Below are positions 34,005-42,662 of a DNA stretch of 64,000 nucleotides, one piece after another. Source of the DNA: Salicibibacter cibarius (GTDB taxonomy: Bacteria > Bacillota > Bacilli > Bacillales > Marinococcaceae); NCBI RefSeq assembly GCF_016495725.1, contig NZ_CP054705.1, positions 434,001 to 498,000 on the forward strand, in the 5' to 3' direction. Made by a program: the position numbers and the translations under genes. Positions within the stretch are counted from its first letter, which is position 1. Each line of letters starts with the position of its first letter. The notes under the pieces are model-generated. The model was not told the origin of the DNA, searched no databases, and saw nothing but the letters and a program-made list of their open reading frames with translations.

Positions 34005-35564
34005 ATGGACATTTCTGTTGTGAATCGCGTGGCGATTGGAGATATTATCCGCAGGAGCGCGCGCCGTTTTCCGGAAAAGCCGTCTCTGATAGAAGATGAA
34101 CGTGTCTTGACTTTTAAAGACCTCGATAAAATGTGTAATCAGTTTGCCAATTATTTGCTGAATAGCGGTTTGGAGAAAGGGGATAAGATTGCCACGATTT
34201 GCGGCAATTCCATTGAACACGCCGTTGTCTCTTGCGCCACGGCTAAAGCAGGGATGATTTGGGTGCCGATCAACCCAGGCGTTGGGCTGGACGAGAAAAC
34301 GTATATCCTAAATGAAACAGGGCCGAAACTATTGATCGGAGATGCCGAATTAATCAAACGTTCATTTAATGAATTATCCGAGATCTGTCCTTTCATCCTG
34401 TTCGCTGACGAAGATTTCCATGGTGCAGGAAATACCGTTCAATATGCTTTGGAAAATCAGGATCAATCAGAACCTGATGTCCATATTGAAGATCGGGATG
34501 TGGCGCAAATCATGTACACGAGTGGAACGACCGGCAACCCCAAAGGGGTGATGATCAGCCATTTGGCTGTTTATATTTCCAGCTTGGGGAACATTATTGA
34601 AAGCGGGTATAGGCAGGACTCCGTAGCTCTTGCGATGATGCCCATGTTCCATTGTGCCCAACACGCGATGCTGACGTCGTCATTACATCACGGTAATACG
34701 GTTGTCATTTTAAAGGGATTCGAACCGGAATTATTCATGCAAACAGTGGAAAAGCACAGGGTGACGGGGATGTTTGCTTTGCCCCTCATGTATCGGGTAT
34801 TGCTCGATCATCCGAAACGTGCCCACTATGATTTAAGCTCACTGGAAAAATGCATGTATGCCATGGCACCGATGGACCGAACAACACTTGAACGACTTAC
34901 TGAAGCGTTCGATGCTGATTTCTTCCTTGGCACGGGACAAACGGAAATGTATCCCGCGACCATGATGTTCAAACCCGAGGAACAGTTAAGGCGTTTCGGT
35001 TCCTATTGGGGCGAATCGTCTCTGCTTGTCGACACAGCTATTATGGATGATGCTGGAAATATTGTCCCCGATGGGGAAGTTGGCGAAATCGTCCACCGTG
35101 GCCCGACGGTGATGAATGGGTATTTTAATAAGGAAGAAGCAACGGAAAAAAGCAGGGAGTATAACTGGCACCACACCGGTGACCTCGGTTACTGGGATCC
35201 GGACGGACAATTGGTGTTTGTCGACCGTAAAAAGGATATGATCAAAACCGGCGGGGAAAATGTTGCATCGATAAAAGTGGAAGAAACCCTCTTTTTACAT
35301 TCAAAAGTGGCCAATGCGTCTGTCGTCGGTTTGCCCCATGAGCATTGGATCGAAGCGATTACCGCTTTTGTTACCCCAAAGCCGGGGGAAAACGTTACCG
35401 AGCAGGAGATCATCGACCATTGTGCTGAACATTTGGGATCTTTTCAAGTCCCCAAATCCGTGATTTTTTTGAAACAGCTGCCCGCGACAATGACCGGAAA
35501 AGTAAAGAAAAATGTGCTGCGCGGAGAATATAAAAATCACTATCTGCAAGCCCCCTCACATTAA
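34005..35564 (+). CDS. Acyl-CoA synthetase
   Basis: 519 residues from ATG 34005 with TTGGAGGTG upstream. P-loop QIMYTSGTTGNPKGVMIS, TGD motif WHHTGDLGYWDPDGQLVFVDRKKDM, GGENVASIKVEETL and C-terminal lysine in PATMTGKVKKNVLRG. The A5 region reads FLGTGQTEMYPA, common in the FadD3/FadD17-like ligases of actinobacterial lipid pathways. It activates a free acid to a CoA ester. It is monocistronic, with a 490-bp spacer before it and a strong terminator after. Confidence 0.9.
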   Translation: MDISVVNRVAIGDIIRRSARRFPEKPSLIEDERVLTFKDLDKMCNQFANYLLNSGLEKGDKIATICGNSIEHAVVSCATAKAGMIWVPINPGVGLDEKTYILNETGPKLLIGDAELIKRSFNELSEICPFILFADEDFHGAGNTVQYALENQDQSEPDVHIEDRDVAQIMYTSGTTGNPKGVMISHLAVYISSLGNIIESGYRQDSVALAMMPMFHCAQHAMLTSSLHHGNTVVILKGFEPELFMQTVEKHRVTGMFALPLMYRVLLDHPKRAHYDLSSLEKCMYAMAPMDRTTLERLTEAFDADFFLGTGQTEMYPATMMFKPEEQLRRFGSYWGESSLLVDTAIMDDAGNIVPDGEVGEIVHRGPTVMNGYFNKEEATEKSREYNWHHTGDLGYWDPDGQLVFVDRKKDMIKTGGENVASIKVEETLFLHSKVANASVVGLPHEHWIEAITAFVTPKPGENVTEQEIIDHCAEHLGSFQVPKSVIFLKQLPATMTGKVKKNVLRGEYKNHYLQAPSH

Positions 35565-35574
35565 AATTGTGCGT

Positions 35575-35620
35575 TACGACATCATTCAAGGCGGTCTCCC
35601 GAATGATGTCGTATGTTTTC
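35575..35620 (+). terminator. Intrinsic terminator
   Basis: A perfect 13-bp stem TACGACATCATTC / GAATGATGTCGTA with a 13-nt loop, followed by TGTTTT. Confidence 0.8.
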
Positions 35621-35882
35621 CCGTTATAAAATGATGAAGACGATATAATTTTCGTAACCCTTCAAATAGGGGAGTTCGGGAAGTGTAAACAGACAGTCAT
35701 AAAAATGTAGGGTTATTTTACATACATTTTACAAAGTACCGACATTTTAGGGGATTGTAGTTAAGGAGAACTAGGCTTATGATATTAGCAAATCTTTCCC
35801 AAGTCTCCAAAATGGAAATGCTTGGGTTAAGGTATTTATCTTGGGGGAAATAGGAGGTATGAAATAACTAAGGAGGAGACAT
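35621..35882 (+). promoter_or_regulatory. Upstream region of envelope module A
   Basis: Contains two copies of the recurrent motif: AAAATGTAGGG (35702-35712) and CGACATTTTAGGGG (35740-35753). Further down is AGGTATTTATCTTGGGGG then AAATAGGAGG (about 35831-35857), which is repeated before the next paralogous gene. No convincing -35/-10 pair was found by eye. Confidence 0.45.
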
Positions 35883-36488
35883 ATGGGGAACGCATTACGG
35901 GTTAGCAAAAAGCGTTTAGGGATTATAGCTAGCGCGGCGGGAGCCGGGCTCACGGCGTTGTTGCTTTCGCTGTTCATGTCGGGTTCGTTATTTGCCGCAT
36001 TTCCGCTCGCGGGGGTTGGCGGCTTTACGATCAGTGCCGATACAATTGAAGGGGAGGATTTTGAACTATATCCGGTTATCGGTGAAACTGCTGAAAACCC
36101 GGTTTGGGCACAGGCTGCTGTTGAATTAGGAACCGCTGCCATTGATGGATTAGTATTATCGAAAAACATTAACACCGAAGATGCCCTTGGCGCTTATGGG
36201 GTGAATAGCGTAGATGTACAAGTGACATCTTCAGGTGTTGTCGAAGGGGATGATTTAAGCCTGCGTGTATCTGGCATTGACTCTAATGACTCGCAATTTG
36301 CAGGATTGGAAGTCACGGAGAATTACACCGATAATCCACTCAATGCCATTGACTTAACGGCACCGGAATTAACTTTGGATAACCCGGAGTTAAATACGCA
36401 TTTCTTGTCTGCGCAAAGCATCGGGATCCCGGGCTTGAAGGTCCAAGTCATCTCTAACACGGATGATGGGAGCATCGGGGGCTTTTAA
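35883..36488 (+). CDS. DUF6230-like exported envelope protein, module A copy 1
   Basis: 201 residues, AAGGAGGAG upstream. A basic N-terminus (VSKKRLGII) and one hydrophobic helix (about 15-43) act as signal or anchor. The export region ends FAAFPLAGVGGFTISADTIEGEDF, the pattern of the actinobacterial DUF6230 family, then a beta-rich acidic domain (IDGLVLSKNI; VDVQVTSSGVVEGDDLSLRVSG; PGLKVQVISNTDDGSIGGF). DUF6230 proteins have no proven function, though some are labelled cholesterol esterase with no support; no catalytic triad is visible here. It is followed by a paralogue, a DUF6114-type membrane protein and an exported coiled-coil protein. Confidence 0.8.
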   Translation: MGNALRVSKKRLGIIASAAGAGLTALLLSLFMSGSLFAAFPLAGVGGFTISADTIEGEDFELYPVIGETAENPVWAQAAVELGTAAIDGLVLSKNINTEDALGAYGVNSVDVQVTSSGVVEGDDLSLRVSGIDSNDSQFAGLEVTENYTDNPLNAIDLTAPELTLDNPELNTHFLSAQSIGIPGLKVQVISNTDDGSIGGF

Positions 36489-36509
36489 AGTAAGGCATGA
36501 TTAGTCTTC

Positions 36510-36720
36510 TATTTCCCCCAAAATGATTAGTGGGTTTTACTTCCATACTATAGGGACTTTCTATTGTGGATCTTTTGACCTAATATTTATATCGACTGGA
36601 CATGTAAAAGCTTTAACGAAAAACGAAAATTTTTTAAAAAAAATTTGTAAGCGTAAACATTTCTCAATTTTATGTTACTCCGTTTCTCGACAGGAAGGTA
36701 TTTATCTTGGGGGAAATAGG
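36510..36720. repeat. Inverted repeat spanning the spacer between the two DUF6230-like genes
   Basis: CTATTTCCCCCAA (36514 region, just after gene 1) is the exact reverse complement of TTGGGGGAAATAG (about 36706-36718, before gene 2). The same upstream element stands before gene 1, and CTATTTCCCCC stands after gene 2. Each gene thus sits between inverted copies, probably the borders of the duplicated unit, and transcripts could form large stem-loops. Confidence 0.7.
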
Positions 36721-36752
36721 ATCGTTTTTTAGGAAATAAGGAGGGAGCATTT

Positions 36753-37358
36753 ATGGGGAACGTGCTAAACGTTAGCAAGAAGCGTTTGGGATTGATTGGT
36801 GCTGCGGCAGGTGCAGGACTGACCGCAGTGTTATTGTCGTTATTCATCTCAGGATCGTTATTCGCTGCATTTCCATTAGCCGGGATTGGTGGCTTCACGA
36901 TTAGTGCCGATGAAATTGAGGGGACGGATTTCTCGTTGTATCCGGCAATTGGCGAGACGGCGGAATATGAGGATTGGGCACAAGCCGGCGTTGACTTGGG
37001 AACCGCCGACATTCACGGTTTAGTCCTTTCCAAGAACATTGATACGGAAGATGCGCTTGGAGCTTATGGGGTCAATAGTGTTGATGTGCAAGTGACATCT
37101 TCAGGTGTCGTTGAAGGCGATAATCTAAGTCTAATGGTCTCCGGTATCGATGCTGTTGATTCGCAATTTACCAGCCTTGAGGTCTCGGAACACTACACCG
37201 ACGACCCAATGGATTCGTTTGACTTAGCTGCACCGGAGTTATTGCTTGACGATGCGGAATTAAACACGCATTACTTGTCCGCTGATAGCATCGGGATCCC
37301 TGGCTTGCAGGTTCAGGTTATTTCTAACACGGAAGATGGAAGCATTGGAGGCTTTTAA
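36753..37358 (+). CDS. DUF6230-like exported envelope protein, module A copy 2
   Basis: 201 residues, AAGGAGGGAG upstream. Same length and very similar to the preceding gene product (shared GNxLxVSKKRLG start, FAAFPLAG.GGFTISAD, LSKNI.TEDALGAYGVNSVD and the end SIGIPGL.VQVISNT.DGSIGGF), so the pair arose by tandem duplication. Differences cluster in the mid-domain acidic loops. Predicted topology: one N-terminal helix, the remainder outside. The module next encodes a DUF6114-like membrane protein. No catalytic residues recognised. Confidence 0.8.
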   Translation: MGNVLNVSKKRLGLIGAAAGAGLTAVLLSLFISGSLFAAFPLAGIGGFTISADEIEGTDFSLYPAIGETAEYEDWAQAGVDLGTADIHGLVLSKNIDTEDALGAYGVNSVDVQVTSSGVVEGDNLSLMVSGIDAVDSQFTSLEVSEHYTDDPMDSFDLAAPELLLDDAELNTHYLSADSIGIPGLQVQVISNTEDGSIGGF

Positions 37359-37429
37359 GGCTAACATCGCTTAGCCTCCTATTTCCCCCGAAATGAATGA
37401 CCTTGTCAAACGATCAGGAGGGAAGCCTT

Positions 37430-38593
37430 ATGGCAAAATTAGGATTGATTTTTGATGCTCTGGCCATGGCGATTATTGGTCTGCTTACCGGCGCTTTTGT
37501 CGGGGGGCTCGTACTGGGGGCGGGTATGCCGGGAGGGATTGCCGGAGGAATTATGGCAGCTGCTTTGCTTGTTTTATTTACATTGACGTTTCATTTTTTG
37601 GAGTGGGATGTGGCGAACAGAAAAGTAAAATATGCAAGCATCGGCATTTTGCCCGGTGTGCTAATCGGTGGGACCCAACTCATTGGTCTTGGCATACCCG
37701 GAGCGGTTATTTTTGGAATGGTTAACGCCATTATTTTTGCTGCCATACTTGATCCCATCATTCAAAACTTGGTTAAAAAAGAACGCTACGTATTGTACCC
37801 GGGGCATTATTTGTTTGTGTTTTTACTCGGTACGATTAGCGCATTTTTGACGATTCAAATCGTCGGAATCACAAGCAGGATGGTGGATTTCGAAATGGCT
37901 GTTTCCGCACTCCCATTAGCAATGACGAACATCATCGTTTTTGGAACCGTTTTAATCGTTTATTTTATTGGATTAGCGGTGAAAAAAAGACAGCTGGAAA
38001 GTTGGCGTATGGCATTTAAGGCGAGGTGGTTGCTACTGACCTTGTCGGCAGGTTTGGGTATTGCGCTTGTGGGCGTGATCACTTCCGTTCATTATGGCAT
38101 CGTTGTATCGGAAGCCTTGGTCGCAGGTGCCGCTTTTGTTCTTCCTTATGGCATAGCGTTGCTTTTGCCGCTTTCGTTTGGATACTTGGCGGCTCAAAAC
38201 TCAAATCGCCCGGTAATGGGTTCGGTCTTTTCCCTCGTCGGCGGTCTGGCAGTATTGGCTTTCGGCATTAGTGTGGCTCCGATGCTATTGCTGCCGGGAA
38301 GCGGTTTAATGTGGGCCGGGCTGATTTTTGGTTTGTTTATGGTCATGTTATCTTTTGTAAGTTTAACTAAGCCGGAAATGAATGTTTTTACAGGATCTTC
38401 AATTATTATTTTTTCCATTTTGTCCTTTATCGGCGCAGCCGGTGGGTTAATCATCGGCGGGCTGCTTGGCATCGCCGGCGGAGTACTAATCGCGGCCTGG
38501 GATGGTTCTGTCTCGAAAGAGGATGACCATGATGAAATGGAAGGAGGGCCAAAAGACATCTCTTCTGCTTCCCCAAATACAGTTAGTGGATAA
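37430..38593 (+). CDS. Polytopic membrane protein with C-terminal DUF6114-like domain
   Basis: 387 residues from ATG 37430 (CAGGAGGGAAG upstream). About ten hydrophobic segments. The last 130 residues (NRPVMGSVFSLVGGLAVLAFG, then LIFGLFMVMLSFVSLTKPEMN and FIGAAGGLIIGGLLGIAGG) resemble the compact DUF6114 protein encoded at 62217. In actinobacteria DUF6114 proteins are encoded next to DUF6230 proteins, as here. The 250-residue N-terminal membrane portion is extra compared with that short form, so this is a fused or expanded version. No transporter motif recognised. It probably partners the exported DUF6230-like proteins in the membrane. Confidence 0.75.
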   Translation: MAKLGLIFDALAMAIIGLLTGAFVGGLVLGAGMPGGIAGGIMAAALLVLFTLTFHFLEWDVANRKVKYASIGILPGVLIGGTQLIGLGIPGAVIFGMVNAIIFAAILDPIIQNLVKKERYVLYPGHYLFVFLLGTISAFLTIQIVGITSRMVDFEMAVSALPLAMTNIIVFGTVLIVYFIGLAVKKRQLESWRMAFKARWLLLTLSAGLGIALVGVITSVHYGIVVSEALVAGAAFVLPYGIALLLPLSFGYLAAQNSNRPVMGSVFSLVGGLAVLAFGISVAPMLLLPGSGLMWAGLIFGLFMVMLSFVSLTKPEMNVFTGSSIIIFSILSFIGAAGGLIIGGLLGIAGGVLIAAWDGSVSKEDDHDEMEGGPKDISSASPNTVSG

Positions 38594-38628
38594 GAAACAA
38601 CCGAGATCGGTCAGTGGAGGCATTTACT

Positions 38629-40403
38629 ATGAAACTGTGGAAAAAAGTGAAGATGTTGAGCCTTATTACCCTCCTTGTTGTTGCTTATAGCCATCCCCGG
38701 GAGGACTGGATCAAGCTTCCGCACAAATCGATGAGGAAGAATACGGGGACTTCGATGGTTTTGTGCTGACGGTAGATCAAATTTCGGGAAGAATAAATTT
38801 GCTCGGACTGAGACCCGGGATTATTGTTGATACGCAAGTGTCTTTTACAAGTGCAGTAGCAGAAGGGTTATCTTTATCAACATTGAAGGAAACGGACCAA
38901 GGCACGATGGTGTTGACGATTGAATCGGAAACGCCCGAAGTGCCTGTTGATATCAGCTGGATGGACGTCACGGTCAATTCATTAAATATTGGAGGCTTAT
39001 GCTGGCCGGAAAGACTCCTGGATGTCTGTTTGTCTGATGTCGTCATTGATACCAAAGAATTGGAATCAAGCAGTGCCGGTCTTCCGAATTTAACGATGCG
39101 GACGAGCTTTGATCCGGATGATGTAGCGGAAGTGGAAGCACAAAAGCAAATGCTGGAAGATCAGGATGATGAAGAACAACTGGAAAAACTCATTACTGCC
39201 GTGGATGAAGCTGAAGATGGAGAGTTGTCCGACAAAATCGAAAATATTTCCGATTTGCAAACAGAAATCGATCAGCTGGATGACTTGATTGTAGAGGCGC
39301 AAGATCAGCGTGAAGAAACGGATGGGCAAATGAACAGCTTGGAAGAAATGATCGATGAGGCCAATGAGTTGGTTGATGAAGCTGATTTTGAAGAAATGCA
39401 AGAAAATATGAGCAAACAACACGATGAACTGACTTCGGAATCGGAATCTTTTTCTGCGGCTGTAGAGGAAGTTGACGAACAACTGCAACATGTTCAAGAC
39501 GGGGTGGAGTCCATCCGAGAAGACGTCGAGGACAGGTATGCGTATCTAGAGGATTTGGAACTGGACGGATGGTCGGAAAGCTATGAAGAGCTTGAGGAAA
39601 CCGAGGATGAGCTGGAAGCGGTCGAAGACAGGGTTCAAGAAGCAAGTGAACAAGTTGATACGCTAAAAGACGATAATGAAGACGTGCATGACCGGTTGGA
39701 TGTCCTTCGAGAGGAAATGGAGGACTTGGACTTCGAACCGGAGGAAGATGATGAAGATCCGGAAGAAGCGGCTGATTCCGAAGAGGATGACACTGAAGAT
39801 GAAGACAAGGAGAGTCGTTCCGACAATGAAGACGAGCTGAAGGCGTTGGAATCAGATACTGAGGAATGGCTGCAGGACATGGAAGAAACGGATGAAGAAT
39901 TGGTTGAGCTTGAAAGTGATCTTCAGGATGAATGGATCGAGCCCGTTGAGGAAACTTTCGAACATTCGTTAGAGGAAGAGACATTGGAGTCATTACAAGA
40001 AAAAACAGAGGAAGCAAAAGAAGAAGACATGTTTGTAAACGCAGTGAAGGACCTCTACCGAATAGAAGAAACATTGGATGAACATGAATCAGATGCAGAA
40101 GAGATTGAGAAGAAACGGGAAGATTACGAGGATGAAGAGATAGACAGTTATGAGATTGAAGATCATCTAACGACCGGGGAAGAAAAGCATGAAGAGATGA
40201 AAGGCAGAATTGATGACGTTGAGCAAGCACTGGAAGAGCTCTTTAGTGAGGCACAAGAAAAACTGCAAGATGAACAGGAAAATGTTAGTATGAGCGAAAG
40301 TCTCGAAGAAGAAAATAAAACGTTTGTAGATATGCTCGAGGCGGTGCGGGAAGATTTCGAATCCCTATCGGAAGATTATGAGGAAATTAAATCGGAAGGG
40401 TGA
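38629..40403 (+). pseudogene. Exported acidic coiled-coil protein, frameshift after the signal peptide
   Basis: ATG 38629 (GTGGAGG upstream) encodes a signal-like start, KLWKKVKMLSLITLLVVAYS. The frame then fails, and the protein continues in another frame, GGLDQASAQIDEEEYGDF..., to TGA 40401-40403. The two parts join by one missing base at about 38691-38698 in CCATCCCCGGG. Without correction only a version from GTG 38763 without signal peptide could be made. Residues 20-120 of the mature part are beta-rich and align in pattern with the paralogue at 62766 (FVLTVDQISGRI versus FLVEVDKVDGQT). About 420 residues of Asp/Glu-rich coiled coil follow. Probable extracytoplasmic spacer or scaffold. 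Confidence 0.65.
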
Positions 40404-40428
40404 TGATCATCGCCTTTCCGGTTTTTTT
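40393..40428 (+). terminator. Intrinsic terminator after module A
   Basis: A 12-bp stem CGGAAGGGTGAT / ATCGCCTTTCCG (two G-U pairs) followed by GTTTTTTT. The two-hairpin mobile element begins directly after the T run. Confidence 0.8.
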
Positions 40429-40517
40429 ACACTATCAGAATGTATAAATTGTTCGGATGATAGTATAAGAAAAGACTTTGACTTTCGCCATCCTTGGCGA
40501 TAAGTCAAGTTTTTCTA
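40429..40517 (+). mobile_element. Two-hairpin miniature element, copy A (89 bp)
   Basis: Begins ACACTATCAG after seven T and ends AAGTTTTTCTA. Hairpin 1 is ACTATCA/TGATAGT (40431-40464) with GTATAAAT in its loop; hairpin 2 is GACTTTCGCCA/TGGCGATAAGTC (40480-40506). It is nearly identical to copy B at 43786-43874, with three or so differences. No coding capacity. It resembles palindrome-bearing elements derived from IS200/IS605 ends, but the parent element is not in the window. Confidence 0.75.
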
Positions 40518-40745
40518 ACGCGGGGCTTCTCAGGTGGGGAGTTGCCCTGGGAGGAACAAAAGCATCAGGTAATCCCTCAAACGGGAGTCAAGCTGCCCCG
40601 AGAGGGACAAAAAGCTGTGGTGTACAGGATGTTCCGACCTTGCGTTATGAAAATCCGACTGTCCGGGATCGCAGGGGGCTTCAGAAAATCCGACCAAAGA
40701 CCGGAATCGATGTGAACATGGACACGAATCCAATAATCGTAGTTT

Positions 40746-40837
40746 TATCAGCCGAAAACGCATCGATATCAGCCAAATTTTGCAATATATCAGCGGAAAT
40801 GATCTATTTATCAGCCAAAACAAACGTTTTATCAGCC
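40746..40837 (+). repeat. Five 21-bp-spaced TATCAGCC motifs
   Basis: TATCAGCC or TATCAGCG at 40746, 40767, 40788, 40809 and 40830; the spacing is 21 bp each time, with variable sequence between. The spacing equals two helical turns and also seven codons. Confidence 0.85.
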
Positions 40838-41003
40838 ATTTCAACCTAGAATGACTATGCGAGGATTTTTTTGATTGCCTTCGTTTATTCAGGACGCTTC
40901 CCTAAATTCGAAGATCAGCGAGCAGGAAACTAAACCAACACAAATAAGACACTTCTGCTTCACCCCCCTTTTTTGTAGTGCGTCTCCCATTATTCAAACC
41001 TAT

Positions 41004-41024
41004 CCCCCGACATTTGTAGGGGGG
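41004..41024. promoter_or_regulatory. Palindromic CCCCC-N10-GGGGG regulatory motif
   Basis: CCCCCGACATTTGTAGGGGG is nearly identical to 58171-58191 and related to sites at 35702, 35740, 42539, 58208 and 60482. Here it lies about 30 bp upstream of a -35 box, a typical activator position. The protein that binds it is unknown. Confidence 0.55.
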
Positions 41025-41053
41025 TGTCCCGTATGCACTGCAATCTAACGGAA

Positions 41054-41082
41054 TTGATTGGCATCCAATTACTGTATATGAT
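41054..41082 (+). promoter_or_regulatory. Sigma-A promoter of the SCP2-like/MBL genes
   Basis: TTGATT (41054-41059), 17-bp spacer, TATGAT (41077-41082); expected transcript start near 41089, 25 bp before the start codon. Confidence 0.55.
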
Positions 41083-41113
41083 AAAAAGATAATGGGTAAA
41101 GGAGATGGCTCAT

Positions 41114-41620
41114 ATGCAGGCTTTCAGTGATTCGGAGCATTTGTACAGAGTGGTTGGCGATTTTTTGCAAGTTCCGACGCAGCCGAGAACGTACGAAGAT
41201 TTGCGGCGATGGTGGGGAGCGAACCCTGCATATCATGAGGAAGGGGATGAAATTGATCTCATCAATGGTATCGGGCGAAAGGTTGCCAAGACGAGAATGA
41301 GTGCAGAATTTGTGTTTACGGAGCCGGAAGCCCTTATTTGCATGGATGCTCAAAACCCGAAAAAGGGAGAGCAATTCAGCATTTATTTAGGGCATTCCCC
41401 GGTTCCCGTGAATTTAAGCGTAAAAACCACGGGGGACATGGCTCATCAATTTTGGGCAGGGAACATAAGTGTCACGGCCGCAATCATGACGGGGAAGATC
41501 AAAACAAAAGGCTCTAAACAAAAGGCTTTAAAGCTGTTGCCGCGAATTGCGCCGGCATTTGCCCTTTATCCCCGTTATTTGGAGCTAATAGGGGAAGAAC
41601 GGTTGCTTAGAATGTTATAA
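41114..41620 (+). CDS. SCP2-like lipid-binding protein, long form
   Basis: 168 residues from ATG 41114, nine bases after AAAGGAG; ATG 41105 is too close to it. The C-terminal half has the SCP2 layout: a hydrophobic strand-turn pattern around HSPVPVNLSVKTTGDMAHQFWAGNISVTAAIMTGKIKTKGSKQKALKLLP. The N-terminal half starts FSDSEHLYRVVGDFLQ, similar to the broken gene at 52093. SCP2 domains bind fatty acyl-CoA, sterols or other apolar ligands in a tunnel. It is probably an intracellular carrier for the pathway's hydrophobic intermediates. A metallo-beta-lactamase-fold gene follows 26 bp later. Confidence 0.72.
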   Translation: MQAFSDSEHLYRVVGDFLQVPTQPRTYEDLRRWWGANPAYHEEGDEIDLINGIGRKVAKTRMSAEFVFTEPEALICMDAQNPKKGEQFSIYLGHSPVPVNLSVKTTGDMAHQFWAGNISVTAAIMTGKIKTKGSKQKALKLLPRIAPAFALYPRYLELIGEERLLRML

Positions 41621-41646
41621 GAAGCAGAACATCGGAGGGAAGGCAA

Positions 41647-42468
41647 GTGGCAGTGGCCATTCATAACGATAAAACAATAAAAAAAAGCAAACACGATCAA
41701 GTTGAAATTATAAAAATTTCCGTCAATCCTTATTTTCCGTTAATATCCATCTACCTCTACTATATTGACGGGATGCTTATTGATACCGGACCAAGCAAAA
41801 GACGGAGGCGTTTGATTCCACTCTTCCGTTCATGGGACCTCGAGCGGGTAGCGATTACCCATTACCATGAGGATCACTCGGGGATGGCATCATGGATCGC
41901 GCGGAACACGCCAGCGGAGATATTCGTCCATGAAAAAACGATTCCGATCGCTGAGAAGACGGCACAGGTGCCTTGGTATCAAGAATTTTTCACCGGACGC
42001 CGCCTCCCTTTCAGCGCCAAAGCCTACCCGAATGTGATTGAAACGTCCAATTACCGCTTTTATCCGATCGAGACGCCCGGCCATACCGATGATCACATTT
42101 GTATATTTGAGCCATATTACGGTTGGCTGTTTACCGGCGATCTATATATCACCCCCTGCCCAAAGGTTTTTTTGGAGGAAGAATCAATGGCTGCATACAT
42201 CGAAACATTGCACAAATTGAACCGTTTCGATTATCAGACCGTGTTTTGTGCCCATGAGGGCGTCATCCGTAACGGAAAAGAAATGATGAACCGCAAACTG
42301 GAGTATTTGGAGAGAACCCGGGATGAGGTGGTACGCATGCATCGAATGGGATGGAAAGATCGAACGATCATGAAAAAACTGTTTCCCGATAAAGTGAAGT
42401 TGGAACAGCGATCCTTCGGCACATTTTCCCGGTTGAACATGATCCGTTCTTGCATCCGGGAACAATAA
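41647..42468 (+). CDS. Metallo-beta-lactamase-fold hydrolase
   Basis: 273 residues from GTG 41647 (GAGGGAAGG upstream). The metal-binding motif is ITHYHEDHSGMASW, with further ligands in ETPGHTDDHICIF, LFTGDLYITP and VFCAHEGV. The family includes glyoxalase II-like thioesterases, lactonases and quorum-quenching enzymes; the C-terminal helical region (MHRMGWKDRTIMKKLFPDK) is typical of the longer forms. In this lipid context an acyl-CoA or lactone hydrolase is plausible, but the substrate is not readable from sequence. It shares a transcript with the SCP2-like gene. Confidence 0.85.
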   Translation: MAVAIHNDKTIKKSKHDQVEIIKISVNPYFPLISIYLYYIDGMLIDTGPSKRRRRLIPLFRSWDLERVAITHYHEDHSGMASWIARNTPAEIFVHEKTIPIAEKTAQVPWYQEFFTGRRLPFSAKAYPNVIETSNYRFYPIETPGHTDDHICIFEPYYGWLFTGDLYITPCPKVFLEEESMAAYIETLHKLNRFDYQTVFCAHEGVIRNGKEMMNRKLEYLERTRDEVVRMHRMGWKDRTIMKKLFPDKVKLEQRSFGTFSRLNMIRSCIREQ

Positions 42469-42538
42469 ATATCCTCCACCGATAAATACACGCCCCCCGA
42501 TATTTTACGTATAGTCAATCGCCGACAAAAAAATGAAA

Positions 42539-42640
42539 ACCCGACATTTAAGGGAATAGGCAACGCGTGATGAATTGCTTACAATCATAATTAACCGCTT
42601 ACATTCGTTGTGCGGCGAGTACAAAAGTACGAATACGTAT
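42539..42640. promoter_or_regulatory. Regulatory region of the TetR gene
   Basis: Contains CCCGACATTTAAGGG (42539-42553), a variant of the recurrent motif, and, nearer the gene, GTACAAAAGTAC (42619-42630) and the palindrome ATACGTAT (42633-42640), which could be the TetR protein's own operator. Confidence 0.4.
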
Positions 42641-42662
42641 CAGTATTGCAGGAGTGACCCCG

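Larger units (their letters stand above)
40518..41104. other. Repeat-rich spacer before the SCP2-like gene
   Basis: Holds a degenerate pair of the CTCAAACGG.../GAGAGGGAC repeat related to 19569-19776 (about 40529-40615), five TATCAGC(C/G) motifs spaced exactly 21 bp (40746-40837), the palindromic motif at 41004-41024 and a sigma-A promoter at 41054-41082. The open frames across the repeats give heptad SAxxxxx translations and are not regarded as genes. Confidence 0.65.

Noticed and set aside
39193-40230. 345-codon open frame on the minus strand
   Set aside because: Antisense to the Glu/Asp-rich coiled-coil gene; the opposite strand of GAA/GAT-rich DNA lacks stops by composition.
40478-40849. 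Possible gene with heptad SAxxxxx repeats
   Set aside because: Starts inside the mobile element, has no ribosome binding site, and consists of spacer repeats.
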